NCBI RefSeq assembly: GCF_034676725.1
Contig: NZ_JAUCBR010000004.1
Location: forward strand, 4,120,001 to 4,184,000
Source of the DNA: Denitromonas sp.
Lineage (GTDB): Bacteria > Pseudomonadota > Gammaproteobacteria > Burkholderiales > Rhodocyclaceae
Reading direction: 5' to 3'
DNA length: 64,000 nucleotides
The translations under genes and the position numbers were made by a program. This document shows, one piece after another, positions 15,865 through 25,317 of the stretch (position 1 is its first letter; every line of letters begins with the position of its first letter). Below the pieces are notes generated by a model, which searched no databases, was not told the origin of the DNA, and saw only the letters and a list, made by a program, of their open reading frames with translations.

Positions 15865-16860
15865 ATGAACGGCAGCACCATGACACACTGGATCACCGCG
15901 ATGGCCTGCATCGCTCTGGCCGGCTGCGCGAGCACGCCCACGGCAACCACCAACAGCCTTGGGATGCAGATGGTGCTGCTGCCGGCGGGCGAATTCACCA
16001 TGGGCAATGCGGCCTCCATCGAGACCATGAGCGCGCTCTACCCGGCCTATGAACCGCGCCGACTGGCAGACCTTGCCGACGAAACCCCGGCGCACCGGGT
16101 GCGCATCACGCGGCCGTTCTACATGGCGAAACACGAGGTGACGGTCGGCCAGTTCCGCCAGTTCGTCGAGGCCTCGGGCCATGTGCCCGAGTCGATCGCC
16201 GACGGCACCGGCGGCTATGGCTACAACGCCGCCTATGATCCCGCCACCGCCAAGCGGGGGGACGCTTTCGAGGGCCGGCACCCGCGCTACTCGTGGCAGA
16301 ACCCGGGTTTTGCGCAGAGCGATGCTCACCCGGTGGTGAATGTGACCTGGCACGACGCCGTGGCACTGGCCCGCTGGCTGAGTGCCACCGAGGGGCGCCG
16401 CTACCGCCTGCCGACGGAGGCGGAATGGGAATATGCCTGCCGTGCCGGCACGACCACGCAGTACCACAGTGGTGATGCGCCGGCCTCGCTGAGCGCGGTG
16501 GCCAATGTGTTTGACACCGACGCGGCGGCAAACTGGCCCGACTGGCAAGCCTTCGCGCTGCCGACCGCCGACGGGTTTGCGTTTACCGCGCCGGTTGGCC
16601 AATTTGCCCCGAACGCCTTTGGCCTGCATGACATGCACGGCAACGTGTGGGAATGGACGGCCGACTGGCATGGCGCCGCCTACTATGCCAACTCGCCGCA
16701 GGATGATCCGCAGGGGCCGGACGCGGGCCGGGTGAAGGTACGCCGGGGCGGGTCGTGGCACACCTGGCCGCTGTACGCGCGCTGCGCCTATCGCAACTGG
16801 AACACGCAGGTGACGCGCTACACGCTGGTGGGCATCCGCCTGGTCATGGAAGCGGATTGA
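15865..16860 (+). CDS. SUMF1/formylglycine-generating-enzyme-like lipoprotein
   Basis: A 331-residue protein beginning at ATG 15865 (caggga ribosome site). The signal peptide ends in a lipobox, ALAGC, with Cys at residue 23, so it is probably lipid-anchored. The mature part is one SUMF1 domain: GMQMVLLPAGEFTMG, a KHEVTVGQFRQFV segment, RLPTEAEWEYACRAG, GNVWEWTADW and VRRGGSWHTW. In true formylglycine-generating enzymes a pair of cysteines follows the GGS motif; here the first position is not cysteine (GGSWHTWPLYARC), so sulfatase activation is unlikely. Related domains serve as sugar- or protein-binding modules. Specific role unknown. Confidence 0.8.
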   Translation: MNGSTMTHWITAMACIALAGCASTPTATTNSLGMQMVLLPAGEFTMGNAASIETMSALYPAYEPRRLADLADETPAHRVRITRPFYMAKHEVTVGQFRQFVEASGHVPESIADGTGGYGYNAAYDPATAKRGDAFEGRHPRYSWQNPGFAQSDAHPVVNVTWHDAVALARWLSATEGRRYRLPTEAEWEYACRAGTTTQYHSGDAPASLSAVANVFDTDAAANWPDWQAFALPTADGFAFTAPVGQFAPNAFGLHDMHGNVWEWTADWHGAAYYANSPQDDPQGPDAGRVKVRRGGSWHTWPLYARCAYRNWNTQVTRYTLVGIRLVMEAD

Positions 16861-16971
16861 TCAGCTCGGCTGACAATGCGGCTTAGCCGCGCCAGTGCGT
16901 CGCGGCAAGCTGTCGTCGCTGCGCGCCCTGCCCGGCCTGCTGCCGTGCTGGCGAAGTCTCCCTGCCGAACA

Positions 16972-17014
16972 CGGTCGGCTTCAGCCGACCGTAGCAGGTT
17001 GAAACCCGCCCTAC
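16972..17014. repeat. REP-like palindrome
   Basis: Contains the inverted repeat cggtcggcttcagccgaccg followed by gtagcaggttgaaacccgcc and ctac. The last 17 bases match the element at 2085-2135. It lies just downstream of the Nudix gene and may also act as its terminator. Confidence 0.5.
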
Positions 17015-17030
17015 AGCAGTCGCGACAACA

Positions 17031-17582
17031 CTAGATGCCGCGCGCGCGGGCGATGTACAAGGCTGACAAGGTTTTGCCGTCGGTGACGTCGCCGCTGGCC
17101 ACGGCCGCGTCCAGCTCGGCGGGGCTGAGCGAAAGGACCTCGAGGAACTCGCCTTCGTCCCACTGGTGGCCGACATGGGTGAGATCCTCCGCCAGGAAAA
17201 CCTCGATCCGCTCGTCGGAGTAGCCGATGCAGGGGTGCAGCGTGCCCAGATGCGTCCAGCGCGCGGCTTCGTACCCCACCTCTTCGCGCAGTTCGCGGCG
17301 GGCGCAGGCCTCGATGGCTTCGCCCGGATCGATCTTGCCGGCGGGCAGTTCGATAAAGCTGCGGCGCAGCGGGTAGCGGAACTGGCGCTCCAGGATCAGG
17401 CGCCCATCGGGCAGTACGGCGATGATCACCACGGCGCCGGGGTGGCGGATGTATTCGCGCACCGCGGTCTTGCCGTCGGGCAGGCGCACATGGTCACGTT
17501 CGACCTTGAGCAGCATGCCGTCGAACACACGCTCGGAGTCGAGCTGGGTTTCGGTCAGGCTGTCCTGATTCTGTATGAGCAT
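17031..17582 (-). CDS. Nudix hydrolase, ADP-ribose pyrophosphatase-like
   Basis: A 183-residue protein with a complete Nudix box at residues 82-104: G82, E88 and R96-E-L-R-E-E-V-G-Y. Overall pattern (substrate loop RHPGAVVIIAVL, REYIRHPG) fits the ADP-ribose pyrophosphatase branch, which hydrolyses ADP-ribose to AMP and ribose 5-phosphate with Mg2+. Start supported by GGGAGG five bases upstream. It follows the nuo operon in the same direction but is separated from nuoN by a terminator. Exact substrate not provable here. Confidence 0.88.
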   Translation of the reverse strand: MLIQNQDSLTETQLDSERVFDGMLLKVERDHVRLPDGKTAVREYIRHPGAVVIIAVLPDGRLILERQFRYPLRRSFIELPAGKIDPGEAIEACARRELREEVGYEAARWTHLGTLHPCIGYSDERIEVFLAEDLTHVGHQWDEGEFLEVLSLSPAELDAAVASGDVTDGKTLSALYIARARGI

Positions 17583-17610
17583 CCAAACCTCCCGGAAAGC
17601 AGACGTTCAA

Positions 17611-17643
17611 ATAAAAACCGCACGGCCCTCGCGGACCGTGCGG
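17611..17643 (-). terminator. Rho-independent terminator after nuoN
   Basis: On the minus strand the stem ccgcacgg / ccgtgcgg with a 10-base loop is followed by tttttattt. It lies 24 bp beyond the nuoN stop and should end most nuo transcripts before the Nudix gene. Confidence 0.85.
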
Positions 17644-17666
17644 CAGGTGTTTCATCGCGTAGGTGA

Positions 17667-19160
17667 TCAGCCCTGGAAGCTTGCCACCAGTGCCAGCTGG
17701 CACAGATCGATCAGTTGCTGCGGCAGCAGGCCGAGGAAGGCGATCGCCAGGCAGTTGGCCGAGAGCAGCACGCGGATGTCGGACGCGGCATGGATCGGGG
17801 CGGTATCGACGGGCTCGTCGAAATACATGACCTTGACCACGCGCAGATAGTAGAAGGCACCGACCAGCGACATCATCACGGCCAGCACGGCCAGCCACAC
17901 CATGTCGGCCGCGACCAGCGACTGGAGCACCGACAGCTTGGCGAAGAAACCGATGAAGAACGGGATGCCGGCCATGGAGAACATGATGATCATCATCATC
18001 GCGGCAAACCACGAGCTGCGCTTGTTCAGGCCCTTGAGGTCGTCGATGTTCTCGGCTTCAAAGCCCGAGCGCGACAGCAGGATGATGATGCCGAAGGAGG
18101 CCAGGCTCATCACCACATAGGCGATCGCGTAGAACATGCTCGAGGTGTAGGCGTTGAGCGCGTTGAAGCGGTCGCCCTCGACCACGCCGGAGAGCAGGCC
18201 CAGCAGCAGGAAGCCCATGTGGGAAATACCCGAGTAGGCCAGCATGCGCTTGAGGTTGGTCTGCGCAATGGCGGCAATGTTACCGAGCACCAGTGAGCCG
18301 ACGGCCATCAGCATGAGCATGGTCTGCCAGTGCTCGGCCAGGTCGAACAGCCCCCCCACCAGCAGGCGCATGGCCATGGCGAAGGCGGCCAGCTTGGGTG
18401 CGGTACCGATCATCAGGGTGACCGAGGTCGGCGCGCCGTGATAGACGTCGGGCACCCACATGTGGAAGGGCACCACGCCGAGCTTGAAGGCCAGACCGGC
18501 GACGATGAACACCAGACCGAACATCAGCACGGTCTTGCTCGAGACGCCGTCGTACACCGCAGCCTGGTTGTAGATGGCCTGGGCCACGCCGGACAGCGAC
18601 AGGTTGCCGGTGGCGCCATACACCATCGACATGCCGTACAGCAGCAGGCCGGAAGCGAGCGCGCCGAGGATGAAGTACTTCATGGCCGCTTCGGTCGAGC
18701 GTGCGGAGTCGCGGTCGAAGGCCACCAGGCCGTAGAGCGACAGCGAGAGCATTTCGAGGCCGATGTACAGCGACAGGAAATGGTTGGCGGTGACCATGAC
18801 CATCATGCCCAGCGTCGAGAACAGCGCCAGCAGGTGGTATTCCGGACGGTCGAAACCGCGGTCGGCGGCATAGCCGCGGCCATAGATCAGGGCGGTGATC
18901 ACCGAGAAGCAGATCAGGATCTTGAGCACATCGCCCATCAGGTCATCGACATACATGTCGCTGAGGGTGATCCGCACCTGCCCGTCCATGGTGAAGATGG
19001 TCAGTAGCGCGGCTACGATCAGGGTCAGTTGCGTCAGCACATAACCGATGTTGCGCGCGGACTCGCGCATGAACACGGTCAGCAGCAAGATCACCAGCGA
19101 CATGCCGGCCACGAACAGTTCCGTGGCGGCAGGGGCGAAGTCAGGGACTACAAAGTTCAT
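17667..19160 (-). CDS. nuoN: NADH-quinone oxidoreductase subunit N
   Basis: A 497-residue antiporter-like subunit of the complex I membrane arm with about 14 hydrophobic segments, the usual length for betaproteobacteria. It contains the proton-translocating signature region ([20 protein letters not shown]) and the glutamate helix [19 protein letters not shown]. One of three Mrp-like channels that couple quinone reduction to proton export. Last gene of the 14-gene nuo operon; starts 37 bp after nuoM. Confidence 0.96.
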   Translation of the reverse strand: MNFVVPDFAPAATELFVAGMSLVILLLTVFMRESARNIGYVLTQLTLIVAALLTIFTMDGQVRITLSDMYVDDLMGDVLKILICFSVITALIYGRGYAADRGFDRPEYHLLALFSTLGMMVMVTANHFLSLYIGLEMLSLSLYGLVAFDRDSARSTEAAMKYFILGALASGLLLYGMSMVYGATGNLSLSGVAQAIYNQAAVYDGVSSKTVLMFGLVFIVAGLAFKLGVVPFHMWVPDVYHGAPTSVTLMIGTAPKLAAFAMAMRLLVGGLFDLAEHWQTMLMLMAVGSLVLGNIAAIAQTNLKRMLAYSGISHMGFLLLGLLSGVVEGDRFNALNAYTSSMFYAIAYVVMSLASFGIIILLSRSGFEAENIDDLKGLNKRSSWFAAMMMIIMFSMAGIPFFIGFFAKLSVLQSLVAADMVWLAVLAVMMSLVGAFYYLRVVKVMYFDEPVDTAPIHAASDIRVLLSANCLAIAFLGLLPQQLIDLCQLALVASFQG

Positions 19161-19197
19161 CGTCGGACCAATCCCGTAAATATGTTCAGCTGGATGC

Positions 19198-20676
19198 TCA
19201 GAGCTTGCTTGTTGCGACGTGCTGCAAAAGCTCGTTCACCGAGGCGTGCATCACTTCGGTCACCGGCAGCGGATAGATACCCATGATCAGGGTGCAGGCG
19301 GCCAGCACGGCAAGGAAGGCGAATTCGCGGCTGTTGATGTCTTCCAGCTTGGCGACCTTGTCGTTGGCGATGGCACCGAACACCACGCGCTTGTACATCC
19401 ACAGCGTGTAGGCGGCGCCGAGAATCAGCGTGGTGGCCGCGGCAAAGGCAACCCAGAAGTTGTACTGCACCGCGCCCAGGGCGACCATGAATTCACCCAC
19501 GAAACCGCTGGTACCCGGCAGGCCGGCGTTGGCCATGGCGAAGAGCATGAAGAAGGCGGCGAACTTGGGCATGGTGTTGACCACGCCACCGTAGTCGGCG
19601 ATCTGGCGCGAGTGCATGCGGTCGTAGAGCACCCCGATGCACAGGAACATGGCGCCCGACACGAAGCCGTGCGAGATCATCTGCACCAGCGCGCCTTCAA
19701 CGCCCAGCGGGTTGAAGATGAAGAAACCCAGGGTGACGAAACCCATGTGGGCGATCGACGAGTACGCCACCAGCTTCTTCATGTCGGCCTGCACCAGCGC
19801 CACGAAGCCGATGTACACCACCGCGATCAGCGACAGCACGATCATCATCGGTGCCATGGCCTGCGAGGCGTCGGGCACGATCGGCAGCGTGAAACGCAGG
19901 AAACCGTAGGCACCGAGCTTGAGCGCGATGGCGGCCAGCACCACCGAGCCGCCGGTGGGCGCTTCGACGTGGGCGTCGGGCAGCCAGGTATGCACCGGCC
20001 ACATCGGCACCTTGACGGCAAAGGCGATCAGGAAGGCCCAGAAGAGCAGGTTCTGCGCACCCATGGCGATCGGCAGCTCGTGCCAGTCGAGGATGCTGAA
20101 GCTGCCGCTTTGCATGAACAGGTAGATCAGGGCGACCAGCATCAGCAGCGAGCCGGCCAGCGTGTAGAGGAAGAACTTGAACGCGGCATACACCCGGTTC
20201 GCACCGCCCCACACCCCGATGATCAGGTACAGCGGAATCAGCGAGGCTTCGAAGAACACGTAGAACAGCAGCCCGTCGAGCGACGAGAAGATGCCGTTGA
20301 GCAGGCCCGACATGATCAGGAAGGCGGCCATGTACTGGGCCACCTTGGTCTTGATCACTTCCCAGCCGGCCACCACCACGAGGATGGTGACGAAGCTGTT
20401 GAGCAGCACGAACAGCACCGACAGGCCATCGACGCCGAGGTAGTAATGGACGTTGAAGGCCGGGATCCAGCGCGCCAACTCCACGAACTGCATGGCGCTT
20501 GTGCCGTTGTCGAAGCCGGTGTAGAGCGGAATCGTCACGAGGAAGCCGATCACCGAAGTGAGCAAGGCCATCGATCGCGCCATGGGCGCATTCCGGTCGG
20601 AACCTGTGGCAAGCACCAGCAGGCCGCCGACGATCGGCACCCAGATCGCGAGACTGAGAAGAGGCATACCCGTCAT
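19198..20676 (-). CDS. nuoM: NADH-quinone oxidoreductase subunit M
   Basis: A 492-residue antiporter-like membrane subunit. Key features are the glutamate helix [20 protein letters not shown] (E143 by count) and the lysine-bearing [16 protein letters not shown] signature near 220-235. It forms the middle proton channel of complex I. It follows nuoL by 69 bp, the largest gap inside the operon. Confidence 0.96.
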   Translation of the reverse strand: MTGMPLLSLAIWVPIVGGLLVLATGSDRNAPMARSMALLTSVIGFLVTIPLYTGFDNGTSAMQFVELARWIPAFNVHYYLGVDGLSVLFVLLNSFVTILVVVAGWEVIKTKVAQYMAAFLIMSGLLNGIFSSLDGLLFYVFFEASLIPLYLIIGVWGGANRVYAAFKFFLYTLAGSLLMLVALIYLFMQSGSFSILDWHELPIAMGAQNLLFWAFLIAFAVKVPMWPVHTWLPDAHVEAPTGGSVVLAAIALKLGAYGFLRFTLPIVPDASQAMAPMMIVLSLIAVVYIGFVALVQADMKKLVAYSSIAHMGFVTLGFFIFNPLGVEGALVQMISHGFVSGAMFLCIGVLYDRMHSRQIADYGGVVNTMPKFAAFFMLFAMANAGLPGTSGFVGEFMVALGAVQYNFWVAFAAATTLILGAAYTLWMYKRVVFGAIANDKVAKLEDINSREFAFLAVLAACTLIMGIYPLPVTEVMHASVNELLQHVATSKL

Positions 20677-20745
20677 CGTAACTATCCGTTCAAGGCGTCA
20701 GTGCGACGCATTTCTTTCGTTGTAACCGTGTCTGGCATGAGGCGA

Positions 20746-22770
20746 TCAAACAACGCTGAACCACAGCGAGAGCAAGATGCACAGGCCGATGATCATCGAG
20801 AAGGCGTAGAGGTAGATGTGACCCGACTGCCACAGCCGGCTGACCTGGGCCACCAGGCTCACCGTGCGCGCCGTGCCGTTGATGATCAAGCCATCGATCA
20901 CGCCCTGGTCGCCGCCTTTCCAAAGGCCCTGCCCCAGCAGGCGCGAGCCGCCGGCAAAGACCACCTCGTTGAACTTGTCGAAGTAATACTTGTTGTCGAG
21001 CAGCGTATGCAGCGGCTTGAAGGTGCGCATGATCGCCGCCGGAATCTCCGGCTTGACCAGGTAGAAGAACCACGCCAGCACCACCCCGGCCATGGCCAGG
21101 AAGAACGGCAGCGTCGTGAAGCCGTGCATGGCCATCGCGGCAGCGCCATGGAAGTGCTCGGCAAACTGGCCGATGGTGTCGTGCGAGGCCGCCACATGGA
21201 TGGCGCGCTTGAACCAGTCACCGAAGAGCATCGGCTCGATGGTGAGGAAACCGATCAGCACCGACGGGATGGCCAGCAGGATCAGCGGCACGGTGACCAC
21301 CCACGGCGACTCGTGCGGCTTCTGCCCCGGCGCAAGGCCGTGGTGATGGTCGTCGGAGGGCTCCTCGTCGTCATGGTCGCCATGATGATCATGATGGGCC
21401 TGGCCGAAGCGCTCCTTGCCGTGGAAGACCAGGAAGTACATCCGGAAGGAGTAGAAGGCGGTGATGAAGACACCGGCGATCACGCAGAAGTAGGCATAGC
21501 CGGCACCGGGAATGGTGGAGAAATGCACTGCCTCGATGATCGAGTCCTTGGAGAAGAAGCCCGACAGGAACGGGAAGCCGATCAGCGCCAGGGAACCCAC
21601 CAGCGAAGTGAACCAGGTGATGGGCATGTACTTCCACAGGCCGCCCATGTTGCGCATGTCCTGGTCGTGGTGCATGCCGATGATCACCGAGCCGGCGCCG
21701 AGGAACAGCAGCGCCTTGAAGAAGGCGTGGGTCATCAGGTGGAACACCGCGGCAGAGTAAGCCGAGACGCCGAGCGCGACGGTCATGTAGCCGAGCTGGG
21801 AGAGCGTCGAGTAGGCCACGACGCGCTTGATGTCGTTCTGGACAATGCCGAGGAAGCCCATGAACAGCGCGGTGGTCGCACCGATCACGATGACGAAGGA
21901 CAGCGCGGTCTCGGACAGCTCGAACAGCGGCGACATGCGCGCGACCATGAAGATGCCGGCCGTCACCATGGTGGCGGCGTGGATCAGCGCGGAGATCGGA
22001 GTCGGGCCTTCCATGGAGTCCGGCAGCCAGACATGCAGCGGCACCTGTGCCGACTTGCCCATCGCGCCGATGAACAGGCAGATACAGATCACGCTGATCA
22101 GCAGCCACGGCGCGCCGGGGAAGAGCTCGATGGTCTTGGCGGACAGCGCGTCGGCCTGGGCGAACACTTCGGCGTAGTTGAGGCTGCCGGTGTGGGCGGC
22201 CACCAGGCCGATGCCGAGCAGGAAGCCGAAGTCACCCACGCGGTTGACCAGGAAGGCCTTCATGTTGGCGAAGATCGCCGTCGGGCGGGTGTACCAGAAG
22301 CCGATCAGCAGGTAGGACACCAGGCCGACCGCTTCCCAGCCGAAGAACAGCTGCAGGAAGTTGTTCGACATCACCAGCATCAGCATGGAGAAGGTGAACA
22401 GCGAGATGTAGCTGAAGAAGCGCTGGTAGCCCGGGTCTTCGTGCATGTAGCCGATGGTGTAGAGGTGCACCATCAGCGACACGAAGGTGACAACGAGCAT
22501 CATCATCACGGTCAGTTCGTCGATCAGGAAGCCAACCTCGAAGCTCAGGTTGCCACTGGTCGCCCAGGTATAGACCGTGCCGTTGAAGGTGTTGCCGGCC
22601 TGCACGTCCTGGTAGATCAGGATCGATGCGAACAAGGCCACCGCAACACCGAGGATCGTGGCGACATGTGCGCCGGTACGACCGATCGCCTTGCCAAACA
22701 GGCCAGCGAGGATCGCCCCCGCCAGCGGTGCCAGCGGTACGACCAAGTAGAGATTTTGCATTTCGGACAT
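20746..22770 (-). CDS. nuoL: NADH-quinone oxidoreductase subunit L
   Basis: A 674-residue distal antiporter subunit of complex I. E145 lies in LFFGWEAVGLVSYLLIGFW and K239 in MGKSAQVPLHVWLPDS, the expected channel residues. The long lateral helix region occupies the C-terminal third. Residues about 459-486 form an unusual loop very rich in His and Asp (HHDHHGDHDDEE then DDHHHG) between membrane segments. This insert is not part of the core fold and could bind metal; its role is unknown. Confidence 0.96.
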   Translation of the reverse strand: MSEMQNLYLVVPLAPLAGAILAGLFGKAIGRTGAHVATILGVAVALFASILIYQDVQAGNTFNGTVYTWATSGNLSFEVGFLIDELTVMMMLVVTFVSLMVHLYTIGYMHEDPGYQRFFSYISLFTFSMLMLVMSNNFLQLFFGWEAVGLVSYLLIGFWYTRPTAIFANMKAFLVNRVGDFGFLLGIGLVAAHTGSLNYAEVFAQADALSAKTIELFPGAPWLLISVICICLFIGAMGKSAQVPLHVWLPDSMEGPTPISALIHAATMVTAGIFMVARMSPLFELSETALSFVIVIGATTALFMGFLGIVQNDIKRVVAYSTLSQLGYMTVALGVSAYSAAVFHLMTHAFFKALLFLGAGSVIIGMHHDQDMRNMGGLWKYMPITWFTSLVGSLALIGFPFLSGFFSKDSIIEAVHFSTIPGAGYAYFCVIAGVFITAFYSFRMYFLVFHGKERFGQAHHDHHGDHDDEEPSDDHHHGLAPGQKPHESPWVVTVPLILLAIPSVLIGFLTIEPMLFGDWFKRAIHVAASHDTIGQFAEHFHGAAAMAMHGFTTLPFFLAMAGVVLAWFFYLVKPEIPAAIMRTFKPLHTLLDNKYYFDKFNEVVFAGGSRLLGQGLWKGGDQGVIDGLIINGTARTVSLVAQVSRLWQSGHIYLYAFSMIIGLCILLSLWFSVV

Positions 22771-22782
22771 CGAGACGCTTCC

Positions 22783-23088
22783 TTAACCCTTGAGGCTATC
22801 CAGATCATCCACATGGATGGTGCGCAAATTGCGGAACAGCACCACCAGGATCGCCAGGCCGATGGCGGCTTCCGCCGCGGCCACGGTGAGGATGAAGAAC
22901 ACGAAGATCTGGCCCGCGAGATCGCCCAGGTAATGGGAGAACGCGACAAAATTCAGATTCACCGACAACAGCATCAACTCGATCGCCATCAGCAGGACGA
23001 TGAGGTTCTTCCGGTTGAGGAAGATGCCGACCACACTGATCGCGAACAGCACCGCGCCCAGGATGAGGTAGTGGGAAAGCGAAAGCAT
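22783..23088 (-). CDS. nuoK: NADH-quinone oxidoreductase subunit K
   Basis: A 101-residue membrane subunit with three transmembrane helices (MrpC-like). The start MLSLSHYL at 23088 gives the standard length; the frame is open further upstream but the extension is not family-like. Conserved membrane glutamates are present in [15 protein letters not shown] and [11 protein letters not shown]. It forms part of the proton path next to NuoJ and NuoN. Confidence 0.96.
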   Translation of the reverse strand: MLSLSHYLILGAVLFAISVVGIFLNRKNLIVLLMAIELMLLSVNLNFVAFSHYLGDLAGQIFVFFILTVAAAEAAIGLAILVVLFRNLRTIHVDDLDSLKG

Positions 23089-23122
23089 CAATGACTCCCT
23101 GAGAGCGCCCCGCGCGCTCCGA

Positions 23123-23725
23123 TTATTCTTTTTCTGCCGGCATCGACACCAGCTCGATGCGATCGGCACGCTTGACGGCGATCTGGCGCGACGGATCGAG
23201 GTAGCGCGATCCGGCCCGCTTGCGCAAGGTCAGTGCCACCGCGGCAACCATGGCCACCAGCAGGACCAGCGACGCCAACTCGAACGGATACACATACTCG
23301 GTGTAGAGCACCCGACCCAGCTCGCGGGTGTTGCTGTAGCCCGCCTGGGCGGCCGGCGGCTCGGGCATTGCGTCGAGACCGAAATACGGCCCGCTCAGCA
23401 CCAGCACCATCTCGGCCAGCATGATCACGCCAACCACGGCGCCCACCGGCAGGTAACTCCAGAACCCTTCGCGCAAGCGATCGACGTTGATGTCGAGCAT
23501 CATCACCACGAAGAGGAACAACACCATGACCGCGCCGACATACACCATCACCAGCGTGATGGCGAGAAACTCGGCCTGCAGCAGCAGCCAGATGCCGGCC
23601 GCATTGAAGAAGGTCAGCACCAGGAAAAGCGCGGCCTGCACCGGGTTGCGCACCGTCACGACACGTACGGCGGCAAACACCATCACGGTGGCCAGCAGGT
23701 AAAAAACGAAAGTCTTGAATTCCAT
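23123..23725 (-). CDS. nuoJ: NADH-quinone oxidoreductase subunit J
   Basis: A 200-residue membrane subunit with five predicted helices. The conserved helix with [20 protein letters not shown] (about residues 54-73) corresponds to the flexible TM3 implicated in coupling. Lies between nuoI and nuoK in standard order. Confidence 0.96.
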   Translation of the reverse strand: MEFKTFVFYLLATVMVFAAVRVVTVRNPVQAALFLVLTFFNAAGIWLLLQAEFLAITLVMVYVGAVMVLFLFVVMMLDINVDRLREGFWSYLPVGAVVGVIMLAEMVLVLSGPYFGLDAMPEPPAAQAGYSNTRELGRVLYTEYVYPFELASLVLLVAMVAAVALTLRKRAGSRYLDPSRQIAVKRADRIELVSMPAEKE

Positions 23726-23771
23726 GCTCGGTTTTCTCCGGAGGCCATCCCTGGCCTCGCGTTACGCGCTC

Positions 23772-24257
23772 TTACCGGTACTTCGCCTCGGTCTCACGAT
23801 CCTTGGCAATCTGGGCTTCGTTACGGTCGCCAACCGCCAGCAGCATCTGCTTGGTGTAATACAGGTCACCGCGCTGCTCGCCGTGGTACTCGAAGATTCG
23901 GGTCTCGACGATGGCGTCGACCGGACAGGCCTCTTCGCAGAACCCGCAGAAGATGCATTTGGTCAGGTCGATGTCGTAGCGGGTGGTCCGGCGCGAGCCA
24001 TCGTCACGCTGATCCGACTCGATGGTGATCGCCATCGCCGGACACACCGCCTCACACAGCTTGCAGGCAATGCAGCGCTCTTCGCCGTTGGGGTAGCGGC
24101 GCAGCGCGTGCAGGCCACGGAAACGCGGACTCTGCGGCGTTTTCTCTTCCGGGAACTGCACGGTGATCTTGCGCGCAAAGAAATGGCGCCCGGTCAGGGC
24201 CAGTCCCTTGAGCAGTTCCTTCAGAAGAAGGCTACCGAAATAATCTCTTGCACCCAT
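23772..24257 (-). CDS. nuoI: NADH-quinone oxidoreductase subunit I (2x 4Fe-4S)
   Basis: A 161-residue ferredoxin-like subunit. The start MGARDYF (24257) fits the family. Two 4Fe-4S motifs are seen: [12 protein letters not shown] and [12 protein letters not shown]. They are clusters N6a and N6b, which pass electrons from NuoG towards NuoB. An amphipathic N-terminal helix ([17 protein letters not shown]) docks on the membrane arm. Confidence 0.97.
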   Translation of the reverse strand: MGARDYFGSLLLKELLKGLALTGRHFFARKITVQFPEEKTPQSPRFRGLHALRRYPNGEERCIACKLCEAVCPAMAITIESDQRDDGSRRTTRYDIDLTKCIFCGFCEEACPVDAIVETRIFEYHGEQRGDLYYTKQMLLAVGDRNEAQIAKDRETEAKYR

Positions 24258-24267
24258 CGTTCGCCTC

Positions 24268-25317
24268 TCAGTTCCAGATCGACAGCGGGGACATGATCCA
24301 CACTGCGACAACGAGGACCCAGAACAGCGTCACCGGCAGGAAGACCTTCCAGCCCAGACGCATGATGTGGTCATAACGGAAACGGGGGAATGTCGCCCGC
24401 GCCCAGAGGAACACCAGCACGACCATCGAGGTCTTGATCGCCAGCCAGTGGAAGCCGTCCGGCAGGAATCCCACCGGAGACAGCCAGCCGCCGAGGAACA
24501 GGATGGCAGTCAGGATGCTGACCAGCCACATGTTGGCGTACTCGGCCAGGAAGAACAGCGCGAAGGTCATGCCCGAATACTCGACCATATGCCCGGCAAC
24601 GATCTCCGACTCGCCTTCCACCACGTCGAACGGTGCCCGGTTGCATTCGGCGATGCCCGAGATCATGTAGACCACGAACATCGGGAACAGCGGCAGCCAG
24701 TTCCAGCTCAGGAAGCCCAGCCCCATGTCGGCGAACTGCCCCTGCCCCTGCACCCGCACGATCTCGCTCAGGTTCAGCGACGCCGAGATCATCAGCACGC
24801 ACACCAGCGCGAAACCCATCGCCAGTTCATAGGACACCATCTGCGCCGCGGCGCGCATCGTGCCAAGGAAGGGGTACTTCGAGTTCGACGCCCAACCGGC
24901 GATGATCACGCCGTACACCTCAAGCGAGGTAATGGCCAGCAGGAAGAGCAGCCCGGCGTCGACATCGGCCAGCACGCCGCCGTCCCAGAAGGGCACGACG
25001 GCCCAGGCTGCCAGCGACGGGGCAATGGCGAGGATCGGGCCGATGATGAAAAGCCCCTTGCTCGTCGCGGAGGGCACCAGCACCTCCTTGAGCAGCAGCT
25101 TGACGCCGTCGGCGATCGGCTGCAACAGGCCGAGGGGGCCGACGCGGTTCGGGCCGATGCGCACCTGCATGTAGCCGATGACCTTGCGCTCGGCATACGT
25201 CAGGTAGGCCACGGCGATCATCAGCGGCGCGATGATGGCAACGATCTTGGCCAGGGTCCATACCAGCGGCCAGGCCGAGCCGAACAGGGATGCGATGGGT
25301 TCGAGAAAGGCTTCCAT
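24268..25317 (-). CDS. nuoH: NADH-quinone oxidoreductase subunit H
   Basis: A 349-residue membrane subunit with eight or more helices that forms much of the quinone-binding chamber. The typical segments [20 protein letters not shown] and [16 protein letters not shown] are both present. Its ATG at 25317 overlaps the nuoG stop (TGATG); a TTG one codon upstream is possible but less likely. Confidence 0.96.
   Translation of the reverse strand: MEAFLEPIASLFGSAWPLVWTLAKIVAIIAPLMIAVAYLTYAERKVIGYMQVRIGPNRVGPLGLLQPIADGVKLLLKEVLVPSATSKGLFIIGPILAIAPSLAAWAVVPFWDGGVLADVDAGLLFLLAITSLEVYGVIIAGWASNSKYPFLGTMRAAAQMVSYELAMGFALVCVLMISASLNLSEIVRVQGQGQFADMGLGFLSWNWLPLFPMFVVYMISGIAECNRAPFDVVEGESEIVAGHMVEYSGMTFALFFLAEYANMWLVSILTAILFLGGWLSPVGFLPDGFHWLAIKTSMVVLVFLWARATFPRFRYDHIMRLGWKVFLPVTLFWVLVVAVWIMSPLSIWN

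Noticed and set aside
19219..23094. A 1291-codon plus-strand frame opposite nuoM, nuoL and nuoK
   Set aside because: It is the antisense of well-conserved nuo genes; its His/Glu/Arg/Gln-rich product is a GC-bias artefact with no domain.
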